The notes: a model not told the origin generated them from the letters alone. Shown: positions 43,065 to 51,887, numbered from the stretch's first letter. The stretch is 64,000 nt of DNA from Martinezella multihospitum (GCF_900094585.1 NZ_FMAG01000001.1:1-64000), one strand, 5' to 3'. Program-made: numbers and translations.

Positions 43065-44363
43065 TCAGGCGGCGATGAATTCGTTCCAGCGGCGAACCAT
43101 GTAGCGGTCCTCGTCCATGACCGAATTCCAGCAGGCGACGGCACCCATGCGGGCCTCGAAGGAACCACCGTCGCGAACGGCGCCGGCCTTCTCCATGACC
43201 TTGCCTTCCGGAGACAAGATGTCGCCCTGCGCCGGCTTGCCTTCGATCCAGTAGCCCCACTCGTCGGCCGACATGAACTGCTTGGCCGTTTCCATGCAAG
43301 CCGAATAATAGCCCTGGCGGTTAAGGTAACCGCCGACCCAGCCGGAGGTGTACCAGTTGATGTACTCGTAGGCGGCGTCGAGTTCGGCACCCTTGAGATG
43401 CGAGGCAAGGCCAAGGCCGCCGCCCCAGGCGCGGTAACCTTCCTTGAGCGGCTGGAAGGTGCAGGCGATGCCCTTGGAGCGGACGGCGGCTACAGCCGGC
43501 GACCACATGGACTGGATGACGACTTCACCCGACGCCATCAGGTTGACGCTTTCGTCGAAGGACTTCCAGAAGGCACGGAACTGGCCGTCACCCTTGGTCT
43601 TGATCAGGAACTCGATCGTCTTGTCGATTTCCGCCTTCGTCATGTTGCCCTTGTCGGCATATTTGATCTTGCCGGCGGCTTCCATGATCATCGCGGCATC
43701 CATGATGCCGATCGACGGGATGTTGAGGATCGCCGTCTTGCCCTTGAAGGCCGGATCGAGAATGTCGGCCCAGCTGTTGATCGGACGCCCCGTGAGATCG
43801 GGACGAATGCCGAGCGTATCGGCATTGTAGATCGTCGGAACCATCGTCATCCATTGCGTCGGCTCCTTGGCGAATTTCTTCGAGCCCTGCCCTTCGACAA
43901 AGCCCACCGTGTGCGGCGCCGTGCCCTGTGCGATGACGCTGTCGGGCTTCAGCTTGCCGTTGATGAAGAGCGGCACGATCTTGTCGTAATATTTAAGCTT
44001 CTTCACATCCATCGGCTGCAGCACGCCGGCCGGGAATACCTTCTTGGCGATCCAGTATTCGATGTCGGCGATATCGTAGCTGTTGGGCTGAGTGACGGCG
44101 CGCTGGGCGGCAGCGTCTGAATCGGTTGCGGTCATTTCCAGTGTAATACCGAGATCGGCCTTGCACTTCTCGGCGATCGCATTGATGTTCGAAACGCCGG
44201 TGCCGAACTGGCGCAGCGTGATGTTGGTTTTGGCCCAGATGGTCGGGAAGCCGGTGATGACACCGGAGCCGGCCATGGCGCCGAAAGCGGCGGCGCCGGT
44301 CTTCAGCAGCGAGCGGCGGGAAATGCCTTTCGCGGTCTTGGTAGTCTTGGTTTCAGTCGTCAT
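43065..44363 (-). CDS. Extracellular solute-binding protein, spermidine/putrescine type (PotD family)
   Basis: A 432-residue exported solute-binding protein of the type II fold. The N-terminus has a twin-arginine signal, SRRSLLKTG, followed by a hydrophobic run and an IWA-K boundary, so Tat export is likely. Family segments are YDIADIEYWIAKKVF, WMTMVPTIYNADTLG, INSWADILDPAFKGKTAILN and YINWYTSGWVGGYLNRQGYYS. ATG 44363 is chosen over a longer frame because it precedes the signal. The gene follows the ATPase gene by 31 bp. The ligand is probably a small cationic or amide compound; not determinable. Confidence 0.94.
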   Translation of the reverse strand: MTTETKTTKTAKGISRRSLLKTGAAAFGAMAGSGVITGFPTIWAKTNITLRQFGTGVSNINAIAEKCKADLGITLEMTATDSDAAAQRAVTQPNSYDIADIEYWIAKKVFPAGVLQPMDVKKLKYYDKIVPLFINGKLKPDSVIAQGTAPHTVGFVEGQGSKKFAKEPTQWMTMVPTIYNADTLGIRPDLTGRPINSWADILDPAFKGKTAILNIPSIGIMDAAMIMEAAGKIKYADKGNMTKAEIDKTIEFLIKTKGDGQFRAFWKSFDESVNLMASGEVVIQSMWSPAVAAVRSKGIACTFQPLKEGYRAWGGGLGLASHLKGAELDAAYEYINWYTSGWVGGYLNRQGYYSACMETAKQFMSADEWGYWIEGKPAQGDILSPEGKVMEKAGAVRDGGSFEARMGAVACWNSVMDEDRYMVRRWNEFIAA

Positions 44364-44394
44364 GTCAGTTCCCCTTTTTTGATGCTTGAGATTT

Positions 44395-45486
44395 TCATGC
44401 GGACATACGGCCAAGAAGGATTGCATCCTCCTGAGCCCAACTCAGCGAGACGGTGTCGCCGACCGCCATGGATCTGGCGGCGTCATCGTCGTTGCTTGCG
44501 ATCACGGTGAAATCGTCGCTGCCGGCACCGATGACGGTGATCTTCAGCGTCGCGCCGCGATATTCGATGTTGGAGACCACGCCGTTGAAGCCGAGGCCCT
44601 TGTCCTCAGACTGAGACAGACGGACACGATCGGTCCGCACGGCGATGTCGACGGACTCTCCGACTTGGCGGCTTGTTCCCTTTACCGAAAAGCCCTGCCC
44701 TTCCGGCACGGACATGGTGATCACGCCGCCCTCGTTCGATGTTACCCGGCCGGACAGGACATTGTGGTCACCCATGAAGCGGGCAACGAAAGCGGTAGCG
44801 GGGCGTTCGAAGACCTCGCGCGGCGAGCCGGCCTGCTCGATCCGACCGTCATTCATGATGACCATGATATCGGCCAGCGCCATCGCCTCTTCCTGACTGT
44901 GCGTGACATGGACGAAGGTGATGCCGAGTGATTTCTGCAGCTTCTTGAGCTCGGCGCGCATGCGGATCTTCAGGAACGGATCGAGCGCCGATAGCGGCTC
45001 GTCCAGCAGCAGCGCTTCCGGATCGGTGATCAAGGCGCGGGCAAGCGCAACACGCTGCTGCTGGCCGCCCGAAAGCTGTGCCGGACGGCGGGTCGCATAG
45101 GCCTCCATCTGCATGAGCTTCAGCATGTCGAGCGCCTTGGCGCGGCGCTCATCCTTGTCGACACCTTTCATCTTCAGGCTGAAGGCGACATTGTCGATAA
45201 GATCGAGATGAGGAAACAGCGCATAGGACTGGAACATCATCGCCGTGCCGCGCCGTGCGGGCGGAAAATCCGTGACGACGGTATTTCCGAGCCTGATGTC
45301 GCCCGAGGAAATGCCCTCATGGCCTGCGATCATGCGCAGCGTCGAGGTCTTGCCGCAACCGGAAGGACCGAGGAAGCAGCAATAGGAGCCTGCTGGTATC
45401 TTCAGGCTGATCGCATGGACAGCCGTGGTCGTGCCATAGACCTTCGAAACGGACACTATATCGATCTCTGCCGCTTTCGACATCAT
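44395..45486 (-). CDS. ABC transporter ATP-binding protein (PotA type)
   Basis: A 363-residue ATPase with N-terminal ABC domain: Walker A LGPSGCGKTSTLRM, signature [16 protein letters not shown], Walker B LLLDEPLSALDP and switch HVTHSQEEAM. Residues from about 245 on form the TOBE regulatory domain. It is the first gene of the operon ATPase-binding protein-two permeases-racemase, transcribed away from the GntR gene at 45751; the shared gap holds the promoters. A second Met two codons later could also be the start. Confidence 0.95.
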   Translation of the reverse strand: MMSKAAEIDIVSVSKVYGTTTAVHAISLKIPAGSYCCFLGPSGCGKTSTLRMIAGHEGISSGDIRLGNTVVTDFPPARRGTAMMFQSYALFPHLDLIDNVAFSLKMKGVDKDERRAKALDMLKLMQMEAYATRRPAQLSGGQQQRVALARALITDPEALLLDEPLSALDPFLKIRMRAELKKLQKSLGITFVHVTHSQEEAMALADIMVIMNDGRIEQAGSPREVFERPATAFVARFMGDHNVLSGRVTSNEGGVITMSVPEGQGFSVKGTSRQVGESVDIAVRTDRVRLSQSEDKGLGFNGVVSNIEYRGATLKITVIGAGSDDFTVIASNDDDAARSMAVGDTVSLSWAQEDAILLGRMSA

Positions 45487-45655
45487 CTTCCCCTTTGGTT
45501 TGGGAAAGACACTGCATCAATCGTGCCAGTTTTGCTGCGGCGCACTAACCTACTGTAATTTCTATAGTTTCCATCAGTCGAAAAATTTTGCCTCTTGATA
45601 GGCAATTGTGAATTTGCACAGGAAATAGGCTATTGTGCGCGATTTATGCAAATTA

Positions 45656-45665
45656 TTGTATACAC
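45656..45665. promoter_or_regulatory. Candidate GntR/FCD operator TTGTATACAC
   Basis: TTGTATACAC contains the perfect palindrome TGTATACA and matches the TNGTATACNA pattern recognised by many FCD regulators. It lies in the 264-bp divergent gap, 86 bp before the GntR start and about 170 bp before the ATPase start, so it could control both directions. Confidence 0.45.
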
Positions 45666-45750
45666 TTTAGCGCAATCTTTGCATCAGATTTCGTTTAACT
45701 TCGGCGTGAAACCAAGCTATCATCGCAGCCAATTATTCAGGCAAACAATT

Positions 45751-46464
45751 ATGAACCCTTCAGCAGATGGGCTTTTGGCGCCCAGCGACTCTACCGACAG
45801 CGGTGCACAACAGATCCGCGACGCCATTCGCGACGCGATCGTCGAGCGTAGGCTTGCGCCGGGCACGAAACTGTCCGAGGGCGATGTTGGCGGCCTGTTC
45901 AACGTCAGCCGAACTCTGGCGCGCGCCGCCCTACAGGCTCTTTCTTACGAGGGACTCGTCAGCGTCGAAAAGAACCGGGGCGCTTTCGTCGCCTACCCAT
46001 CGCCCGAGGAAGCCCGACAGATTTTCGCCGCGCGCCGCCTGGTCGAACCGGGCATACTGCGATCGGCAGCCGAACATATCACCGCGGCTCAGCTCAATCA
46101 CCTCCGGCAGCTTCTCGTCGAAGAAGGCCGCCTGATGGGCGAACGCGGCCAGTCAGCGCGGCGAGCTGAAATCAAGGCTTCGGGCGATTTCCACCTGATG
46201 CTGGCGTCGATATCGGGCAATCTTATCATGCAGCGCTTCATGGAAGAGCTCGTCGCCCGCTCGTCACTGGTGATCGCACTCTACGGTCAATCAAGCGCCT
46301 CCAGTTGCGGCCATTCCGAGCACGGCGACATCATCACCGCGCTGGAGCGCAAGGACGTCGACACTGCCTGTCACCTGATGCTTCATCATATCGCACACAT
46401 CGAGGCCGATCTCGACCTGCGCGAGCGCAAAAGCTTCGGCCTGAAAGAAGCGTTCGAGCGGTGA
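45751..46464 (+). CDS. GntR family transcriptional regulator, FCD subfamily
   Basis: A 237-residue regulator. The winged helix-turn-helix (IRDAIVERRLAPGTKLSEGDVGGLFNVSRTLARAALQAL) is followed by the all-helical FCD ligand domain with metal-binding residues in DFHLMLASISGN and the LMLHHIAHIEADL region. It is divergent from the transporter operon and followed by the amidohydrolase gene, so the local cluster is its probable target; the effector is likely the transported compound or a breakdown acid. ATG 45751 is chosen by position; a longer upstream frame lies in AT-rich promoter sequence. Confidence 0.92.
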   Translation: MNPSADGLLAPSDSTDSGAQQIRDAIRDAIVERRLAPGTKLSEGDVGGLFNVSRTLARAALQALSYEGLVSVEKNRGAFVAYPSPEEARQIFAARRLVEPGILRSAAEHITAAQLNHLRQLLVEEGRLMGERGQSARRAEIKASGDFHLMLASISGNLIMQRFMEELVARSSLVIALYGQSSASSCGHSEHGDIITALERKDVDTACHLMLHHIAHIEADLDLRERKSFGLKEAFER

Positions 46465-46525
46465 GACAGCCGCCATGCGGGCAGCTCCCGCGCAGGCCGG
46501 CGGCCATTGATTCAAGGAGAAAAAA

Positions 46526-47728
46526 TTGAGCACGATCGAAACCCTCTTTACCCGGGCCAAGCTTGCCGATGGCTCGCTCAAGGATATTGGCGTCACGGAT
46601 GGGCGGATCGTTTCGATCACGGGGACTGGAGCGTCGGTTTCTGCCTCCGAGCCTATCGATCTCGAAGGCGCCCTGGTGGTGCCGGGTTTTGTCGAAGGGC
46701 ATATTCATCTCGACACCAGCTTCTACGGTGACGCCTGGATATCGCACAAGCCCTGCACCAATGGCTTCGACGTCCACGAGCGTGTCGCCTTCCAGGCGCA
46801 AAACATGGCGCAGGCGGCACCAATGGACGAAAGAGCCAGAAACCAGCTGGAACTCTGCATCGCCAATGGCAGCACGCATATGCGCAGCCATGTGATGGTG
46901 GATGGCTCCGTCGGGCTGAGATCGCTCGAGACCGTTCTTGCCGTGCGCGAGGAATACCGCGACCTGATCGACATCCAGCTCGTCGCCTTTCCGCAAAGCG
47001 GTATCCTGAAGAGCCCCGGCACGCCTGAGCTTTTGGACGAGGCGATCGCCATGGGCGCAAATCTCGTCGGAGGGCTCGATCCGGCGAGCTTCGACCGGGA
47101 TATTGAAAAGCACCTCGACGTGGTTTTCGGAGTCGCCGAGAAGCATGGCGTCGATGTCGACATCCATCTTCATGAAGGCGGCACGCTCGGCCTCTTCACC
47201 ATCGAGCAGATCTGCGCCCGCACGCGCGGTCTATCCATGGGTGGGCACGTCACGATCAGCCACGCTTACGGACTTGGCGATCTTTCGATCGAAGCGGTAA
47301 CGCGCGCTGCGGCACTCATCGCCGAGAGCGGTGTTTCCATCATGACGAATGCACCTGGCGCCCATTCCTTCCCGCCAGTCGCCCTACTTCGTACCGCTGG
47401 CGTTACCGTCTTCAGCGGCAGCGATAATATTCGCGATTCCTGGTGGCCCTATGGCGATGGCGACATGCTGGGCCGCGCGATGATGATCGGCTATCGGTCC
47501 GGCTTCTATACGGACGACGAATTGAAGGTCGCCTTCGATGTCGTGACCGAGAGCGGCGCCAAAGCTCTGCGCGTGGAAGACTACGGCCTGCAGATCGGCG
47601 CAAAAGCCGATTTCGTTACCCTGAAGGCGGAGCATATTCCCGAGGCGGTCGTTGCCGTGCCGAAAGGACGCGCGGTCTACAAGGCGGGCAAGCTCGTCGC
47701 TAAAGATGGGGTCGTCCTGCGGCACTGA
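46526..47728 (+). CDS. Amidohydrolase family protein (cytosine-deaminase-like)
   Basis: A 400-residue metal-dependent amidohydrolase of the cytosine deaminase/isocytosine group. The metal site is seen in EGHIHLDTSFYG (HxH), a third His in HLHEGG, another in GHVTISHAYG and the catalytic Asp in FSGSDNIRDSWWPYGDGDML. The start is TTG 46526, with AAGGAG placed 7 nt upstream and no better alternative. It follows the GntR gene by 61 bp. With a hydantoin-racemase-like gene and an ABC importer in the same locus, hydrolysis of a cyclic amide or amino-heterocycle is plausible. Confidence 0.9.
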   Translation: MSTIETLFTRAKLADGSLKDIGVTDGRIVSITGTGASVSASEPIDLEGALVVPGFVEGHIHLDTSFYGDAWISHKPCTNGFDVHERVAFQAQNMAQAAPMDERARNQLELCIANGSTHMRSHVMVDGSVGLRSLETVLAVREEYRDLIDIQLVAFPQSGILKSPGTPELLDEAIAMGANLVGGLDPASFDRDIEKHLDVVFGVAEKHGVDVDIHLHEGGTLGLFTIEQICARTRGLSMGGHVTISHAYGLGDLSIEAVTRAAALIAESGVSIMTNAPGAHSFPPVALLRTAGVTVFSGSDNIRDSWWPYGDGDMLGRAMMIGYRSGFYTDDELKVAFDVVTESGAKALRVEDYGLQIGAKADFVTLKAEHIPEAVVAVPKGRAVYKAGKLVAKDGVVLRH

Positions 47729-47760
47729 TCAAGCACCAGGCCTACGAACCTGCAAGCCTG

Positions 47761-47895
47761 CTAGCGCTTCAACTCTCGCTCGAATTTTTCGATCTGCTGC
47801 AGAACCCATGGATCGTCGGCGGAATGTTGGATCGTTTCCTGTTCCGGCCGCCGCTTGCGGCGTATCCAATCGATGAAGGCGCGAAGCAGCCGCAT
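47761..47895 (-). CDS. Possible small charged protein (44 residues)
   Basis: The minus-strand frame from ATG 47895 to the stop at 47761 reads MRLLRAFIDWIRRKRRPEQE and continues to an end with WVLQQIEKFERELKR. The alternation of hydrophobic and basic residues suggests an amphipathic helix followed by an acidic-basic helix. It is too short for most gene finders, and the ribosome site is weak, but the sequence looks protein-like. It is convergent with the amidohydrolase gene; function unknown. Confidence 0.4.
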   Translation of the reverse strand: MRLLRAFIDWIRRKRRPEQETIQHSADDPWVLQQIEKFERELKR

Positions 47896-48159
47896 ATGAG
47901 TATCCGAGGTTTTTCAGTATCTGCGAGGCCCGGCGACCAGGCTCGAAAACCAATGGAAGCCGGGCCTCGACGACCGCAAGGCGTTGCGGTGATTGCCTTT
48001 TTGCCCGCGCGAAAATGAACGCTAGCTGAACATATTGCACGGCACGATAGTTTCCTCCCATCTTTGCAGCCAGTGGGGGAGAGCATGCAAACCAATCTCA
48101 TTTCAGGAATGAAGAGCTTTTTTACTTGAGCGTACCGCTATCGGCAAAACTGACCTAGC
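47896..48159. other. Intergenic stretch after the amidohydrolase region
   Basis: No open frame with family-like sequence. The longer minus-strand frames 47729-48061 and 47769-48101 overlap each other in different frames and look random. The right end leads into the candidate small RNA described separately. Confidence 0.4.
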
Positions 48160-48254
48160 CGGAAGGGAAGACGACCGTTAGACAATGCCGCGTCGCTTCC
48201 GATTTCCCCGGAGCGGCACAAGCTTAGCCTCGCCTGTGCGGGGCTTTTTTCTTT
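48160..48254 (+). ncRNA. Candidate small RNA with factor-independent terminator
   Basis: Plus-strand sequence of about 90 nt ending in a hairpin with a T-run, with no coding gene in this direction ending nearby (the last plus-strand stop is at 47728). Internal pairing TGCCGC (48186-48191) with GCGGCA (48213-48218) lies upstream of the terminator. The start is a guess; no strong promoter can be read. It could be the 3' end of a longer transcript instead. Confidence 0.3.
48227..48250 (+). terminator. Rho-independent terminator on the plus strand
   Basis: GCCTCGC pairs with GCGGGGC (one T-G wobble) around CTGT and is followed by TTTTTT and CTTTT. The T-run is on the plus strand only, so it ends a plus-strand transcript, not the minus-strand zinc-ribbon gene. 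Confidence 0.65.
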
Positions 48255-48259
48255 TCGGC

Positions 48260-48523
48260 CTATGCTTTTCTGCGCCGCGGCTCGCCGCCCGGTGCATAAA
48301 TCGTGTCTTGCTCGAAAGGAAACACCGAGCCGCACCGGCATCGGACCATATGCTTGCGCGGATCGGTCGATGGCCTCTCTGTGGAAAAGCCGCGCGGCAT
48401 CTCGTCTATCTTGAAATCGCGGCTCAACGCCCGACGATCGTCGGTTTCGGACACTTCGGCAAAGCCGGTGTGGTCGCATTTCGCGCATTCCAGCTTCCGT
48501 GAATATCGATCTCTTGCGGCCAT
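48260..48523 (-). CDS. Small zinc-ribbon-like hypothetical protein
   Basis: An 87-residue protein starting MAARDRYSRKLECAKCDHTG. Two cysteine pairs, CAKC near residue 13 and CRCG near residue 63 (VRCRCGSVFPFEQD), are placed as in a zinc ribbon. Basic C-terminus (EPRRRKA). No family name is recognised. The pattern suggests nucleic-acid or metal binding. It is divergent from the FadR-type regulator gene. Confidence 0.6.
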   Translation of the reverse strand: MAARDRYSRKLECAKCDHTGFAEVSETDDRRALSRDFKIDEMPRGFSTERPSTDPRKHMVRCRCGSVFPFEQDTIYAPGGEPRRRKA

Positions 48524-48675
48524 TCTCTTCCAGCCCGGGACTCACAACACGTTTCTTCTATCAGCGCTGTCGGCGCTCTTGAAGGCCGCAAACAACCTTC
48601 GTTGCTGCTCGCTTCGCGCCCTTAAAAATTTAAGGGCCGGAAAAATGCCCATGCCAAGAAAAAGAGATTGACCTG

Positions 48676-49413
48676 ATGGCAGATGTCAGACCAATTTACC
48701 GTCCCATGACAAAACCCATGCTTACCCCTCTTCCTTCCATCGATCGGACGCAGCAAGTCATCGAGGCGCTGTCGACCTTCATCGAATCGTCGAAGCTGCG
48801 GGCCGGCGATCGACTGCCGACCGAGCGCGAGCTGATGGCTGCCCTTTCGGTTGGACGCTCCACCATTCGCGAGGTCATCACCTACTTCCAGGCGCTCGGC
48901 GTCATGGAGACGCGCAAAGGCAGCGGTACCTATCTGCTAAAGCCTGTTTCGAAGGCGACGATCCATATGCCGCTTTCCTTCAACCCATCCCATCTGCGCG
49001 ATGCGCTGTTGCAGACGCTGGAGGTCCGTCGCGGCATTGAATGCGAGGCCGGCATGGTGGCTGCAAGGAAGCGAACCGACGAAGACATCGTCATCATTGA
49101 AGAAAAACTCAACGAGATGGAGCGTGTGCATATGGCCAAGGGCACATCCGGGCCTGAGGATCTTGCCTTCCATCTTGCCGTCTATGACGCCACGCACAAT
49201 CCGTTGTTCCGGCAGCTTCTCGAACAGATGCGCGAAACCTTCGAGCGCTTCTGGGACCATCCTTTCGATCGGCAGGATTTTGCTCGCCGGTCCTTCCCCT
49301 ATCACCGCACGCTCTTCAACGCGATCGTCGATCAGGATCCCGAGGCAGCACGCGCCGAAACACTGAAAATTCTCGACGTGGTCGAGGAAGACATCAAGGA
49401 AATGTCCAAATGA
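48676..49413 (+). CDS. GntR family transcriptional regulator, FadR/FCD type
   Basis: A 245-residue regulator with an N-terminal winged helix-turn-helix (LRAGDRLPTERELMAALSVGRSTIREVITYFQALGVMETRKGSGTYL contains the GntR signature) and a C-terminal FCD domain with AFHLAVYDATHNPLFRQLL and FPYHRTLFNAI, where the metal-binding Asp and His residues lie. The stop overlaps the start of the PLP-enzyme gene by 4 bp (ATGA), so regulator and enzyme are translationally coupled. It likely controls the whole uptake operon downstream; the effector is unknown. Confidence 0.93.
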   Translation: MADVRPIYRPMTKPMLTPLPSIDRTQQVIEALSTFIESSKLRAGDRLPTERELMAALSVGRSTIREVITYFQALGVMETRKGSGTYLLKPVSKATIHMPLSFNPSHLRDALLQTLEVRRGIECEAGMVAARKRTDEDIVIIEEKLNEMERVHMAKGTSGPEDLAFHLAVYDATHNPLFRQLLEQMRETFERFWDHPFDRQDFARRSFPYHRTLFNAIVDQDPEAARAETLKILDVVEEDIKEMSK

Positions 49414-50576
49414 CTGACGGGCTAGAGCCGTTCGAACTTGCATCCCTCATTACCGCCCATGACGACGGCAATTTCGCCGATGCCGTGGTGCCCCCGATCT
49501 TTCAGACGTCACTCTTCACCTTCTCCAGCTACGACGAAATGATCGCCTCCTATCGCGGCGAGAAGGTGCGTCCGACCTATACGCGCGGTCTTAACCCGAC
49601 CGTTCGCCTATTCGAGGAGATGCTGGCCAAGCTCGAAGGCGCCGAGGACGCGCTCGGTTTTGCCAGCGGCATGGCGGCGATCTCGTCGGCCGTTCTGAGC
49701 TTCGTCGAACCGGGCGACCGGATCGTTGCGGTCAAACATGTCTATCCCGACGCTTTCCGCCTCTTCGGCACTGTTCTGAAGCGCATGAAGGTGGACGTGA
49801 CCTACGTCGACGGCCGCGATGAAGAAGCGGTCGCCAAGGCGCTTCCGGGCGCCAAGGTCTTCTACATGGAAAGCCCGACGAGTTGGGTCATGGAGGCGCA
49901 TGATGTCGGCGCGCTGGCCGCACTCGCTAAACAGCACGGCGTCGTCTCGATGATCGACAACAGCTGGGCCACCCCCTATTTCCAGCAGCCGCTGAAACTC
50001 GGCGTCGATCTGGTCATTCATTCCGCCTCGAAATATCTCGGTGGCCACAGCGACGTGGTCGCCGGTGTCGTCGCGGGCTCGAAGGAAATGATCGCGCGGC
50101 TGAAGGCAGAAGCCTATCCCTATCTCGGCGGCAAGCTTTCTCCCTTCGACGCATGGCTCCTGATCCGCGGCCTTCGCACCCTGCCGATCCGCATGAAGGC
50201 GCACGAAGCGGCGGCGATGACGATCGCCAAGCGCCTGCAGGAGCTCGATGTCGTCGAGCAGGTCTGCCATCCGGGCCTTGCCAACCGGCTGCCGGCCGGC
50301 CTGAATGGCACTTCGGGCCTTTTCTCCTTCATCTTCCGCGAGGGCGTCGATATCCGCGCCTTTGCCGATCGCCTCACGCTCTTCAAGCTGGGTGTGAGCT
50401 GGGGCGGGCATGAGAGCTTGATCGTGCCGGGCGAAGTCGTGCTGCAGCAGAAGGCGCAGCCGAATTCAGCACATACTTTCGGCATCAATCCGCGCTCCGT
50501 ACGTCTTCATGTCGGCCTCGAAGGAACGGAGGCCTTGTGGAAGGAACTCGAGGAGGCAATCGCCGCCGCCTCGTGA
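49410..50576 (+). CDS. Cys/Met metabolism PLP-dependent enzyme (cystathionine beta/gamma-lyase-like)
   Basis: A 388-residue pyridoxal-phosphate enzyme of the trans-sulfuration family. The family sequences are visible: YTRGLNPTVRLFEEMLAKLEGAEDAL, FASGMAAISSAVLSF, the PLP-stacking region FYMESPTSWVMEAHDV, Asp in VSMIDNSWATPYFQQPL, and the Schiff-base lysine in HSASKYLGGHSDVVAGVV. It carries out beta or gamma elimination on sulfur amino acids or relatives. Its placement between a FadR-type regulator and a sugar-type ABC importer is unusual for a methionine-pathway enzyme, so a more special substrate is likely. Confidence 0.93.
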   Translation: MTDGLEPFELASLITAHDDGNFADAVVPPIFQTSLFTFSSYDEMIASYRGEKVRPTYTRGLNPTVRLFEEMLAKLEGAEDALGFASGMAAISSAVLSFVEPGDRIVAVKHVYPDAFRLFGTVLKRMKVDVTYVDGRDEEAVAKALPGAKVFYMESPTSWVMEAHDVGALAALAKQHGVVSMIDNSWATPYFQQPLKLGVDLVIHSASKYLGGHSDVVAGVVAGSKEMIARLKAEAYPYLGGKLSPFDAWLLIRGLRTLPIRMKAHEAAAMTIAKRLQELDVVEQVCHPGLANRLPAGLNGTSGLFSFIFREGVDIRAFADRLTLFKLGVSWGGHESLIVPGEVVLQQKAQPNSAHTFGINPRSVRLHVGLEGTEALWKELEEAIAAAS

Positions 50577-50617
50577 CATCGTCAATCTGAGAGGAAAACT
50601 TAAAAAGGGGAACCAGC

Positions 50618-51877
50618 ATGAAAAGACTGATAACAGCAGCACTCTTCACCGCTTTGATGGGCGGCACCGCTTTTGCCGATACGACGCTGAAGCTCGTGGA
50701 AGTCATCACGAGCCCGGAGCGCACCGAGACGTTGAAGTCGATCGTTGCCAAGTTCGAAGCCGCCAACCCAGGCACCAAGGTCGACATCATCTCCCTGCCC
50801 TGGAACGAGGCCTTCCAGAAATTCGCCACCATGGTTTCGGCTGGCGATACACCCGACGTGATGGAAATGCCTGATACTTGGCTGTCGCTCTATGGCAATA
50901 ACGGCATGCTCGAAAGCCTCGAGCCCTACCTTGCCAAATGGGAGCATACGAGCGAACTGACGCCCCGCGCGCTTCAACTCGGCCGGGATGTCAAGAACAC
51001 CGCCTACATGCTGCCCTACGGCTTCTATCTGCGCGCGATGTTCTACAACAAGAAGATCCTGAAGGACGCCGGCATTGCCGAGCCGCCGAAGACGATGGAT
51101 GAATTCGTCAAGGCATCCGAGGCCATCTCCAAACTGCCCGGCAAATACGGCTACTGCATGCGCGGCGGTCCGGGCGGTCTCAACGGCTGGATGATCTTCG
51201 CGGCCTCCATGGCCGGCGACAACAAGTACTTCAAGGATGACGGCACATCGACGATGAACAGCCCCGGCTGGGCCAAGGGCATCGAGTGGATGGTCGATCT
51301 CTACAAGAAAGGATATGCACCGAAGGACAGCGTCAACTGGGGCTTCAACGAGGTCGTCGCAGGCTTTTATTCCGGCACCTGCGCCTTCCTCGACCAGGAT
51401 CCGGATGCGCTGATCGCCGTCGCCGAACGCATGAACAAGGACGATTTCGGCGTAGCTCCGCTGCCGAAGGGTCCCGATGGCAAATCCTTCCCGACCATTG
51501 GCTACGCCGGCTGGTCGATGTTCTCGACGAGCCAGAACAAGGATCTCTCCTGGAAGCTGATCGCGACCCTTGAAGGCAAGGAAGGCAATCTGGAATGGAA
51601 CAAGAAGATCGGCGCCCTGCCGGCCTATACGGCCGCGGAAAAGGACCCCTTCTACGCCGGCGATCAGTTTAAGGGCTGGTTCCAGGAACTGGCCGACAAG
51701 GACACCGTTCCCACTGTCATGCCGACCTATCTTGAGGAGTTCGCCTTCTTCAAGGATTCGCTCGCCATCAAGACCTCGCAGCAGGCATTGCTCGGCGATA
51801 TCTCGGCAAAGGACCTCGCCGACCAGTGGGCAGATTACCTGACCAAGGCCCAGCAGAAATTCCTGGCCAAGAAGTAA
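50618..51877 (+). CDS. Extracellular solute-binding protein, family 1 (UgpB/MalE-like)
   Basis: A 419-residue exported binding protein with a 20-residue signal peptide (ITAALFTALMGGTAFA-D). The type I carbohydrate-binding cluster shows LVEVITSPERTETLKSIVAKFE, VDIISLPWNEAFQKFATMVSAGDTPDVMEMPDTWL and MLPYGFYLRAMFYNKKIL. ATG 50618 follows AAAAGGGGAACC. A hairpin follows the gene before the permease. The family transports oligosaccharides, glycerol phosphates or glycosides; here the coupled PLP enzyme suggests something other than a simple sugar. Confidence 0.95.
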   Translation: MKRLITAALFTALMGGTAFADTTLKLVEVITSPERTETLKSIVAKFEAANPGTKVDIISLPWNEAFQKFATMVSAGDTPDVMEMPDTWLSLYGNNGMLESLEPYLAKWEHTSELTPRALQLGRDVKNTAYMLPYGFYLRAMFYNKKILKDAGIAEPPKTMDEFVKASEAISKLPGKYGYCMRGGPGGLNGWMIFAASMAGDNKYFKDDGTSTMNSPGWAKGIEWMVDLYKKGYAPKDSVNWGFNEVVAGFYSGTCAFLDQDPDALIAVAERMNKDDFGVAPLPKGPDGKSFPTIGYAGWSMFSTSQNKDLSWKLIATLEGKEGNLEWNKKIGALPAYTAAEKDPFYAGDQFKGWFQELADKDTVPTVMPTYLEEFAFFKDSLAIKTSQQALLGDISAKDLADQWADYLTKAQQKFLAKK

Positions 51878-51887
51878 ACCACGCATG

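Noticed and set aside
47729..48101. Two overlapping minus-strand frames of 110 residues each
   Set aside because: They overlap in different frames, neither has a family pattern or ribosome site; the shorter 44-residue frame at 47761-47895 looks more protein-like.
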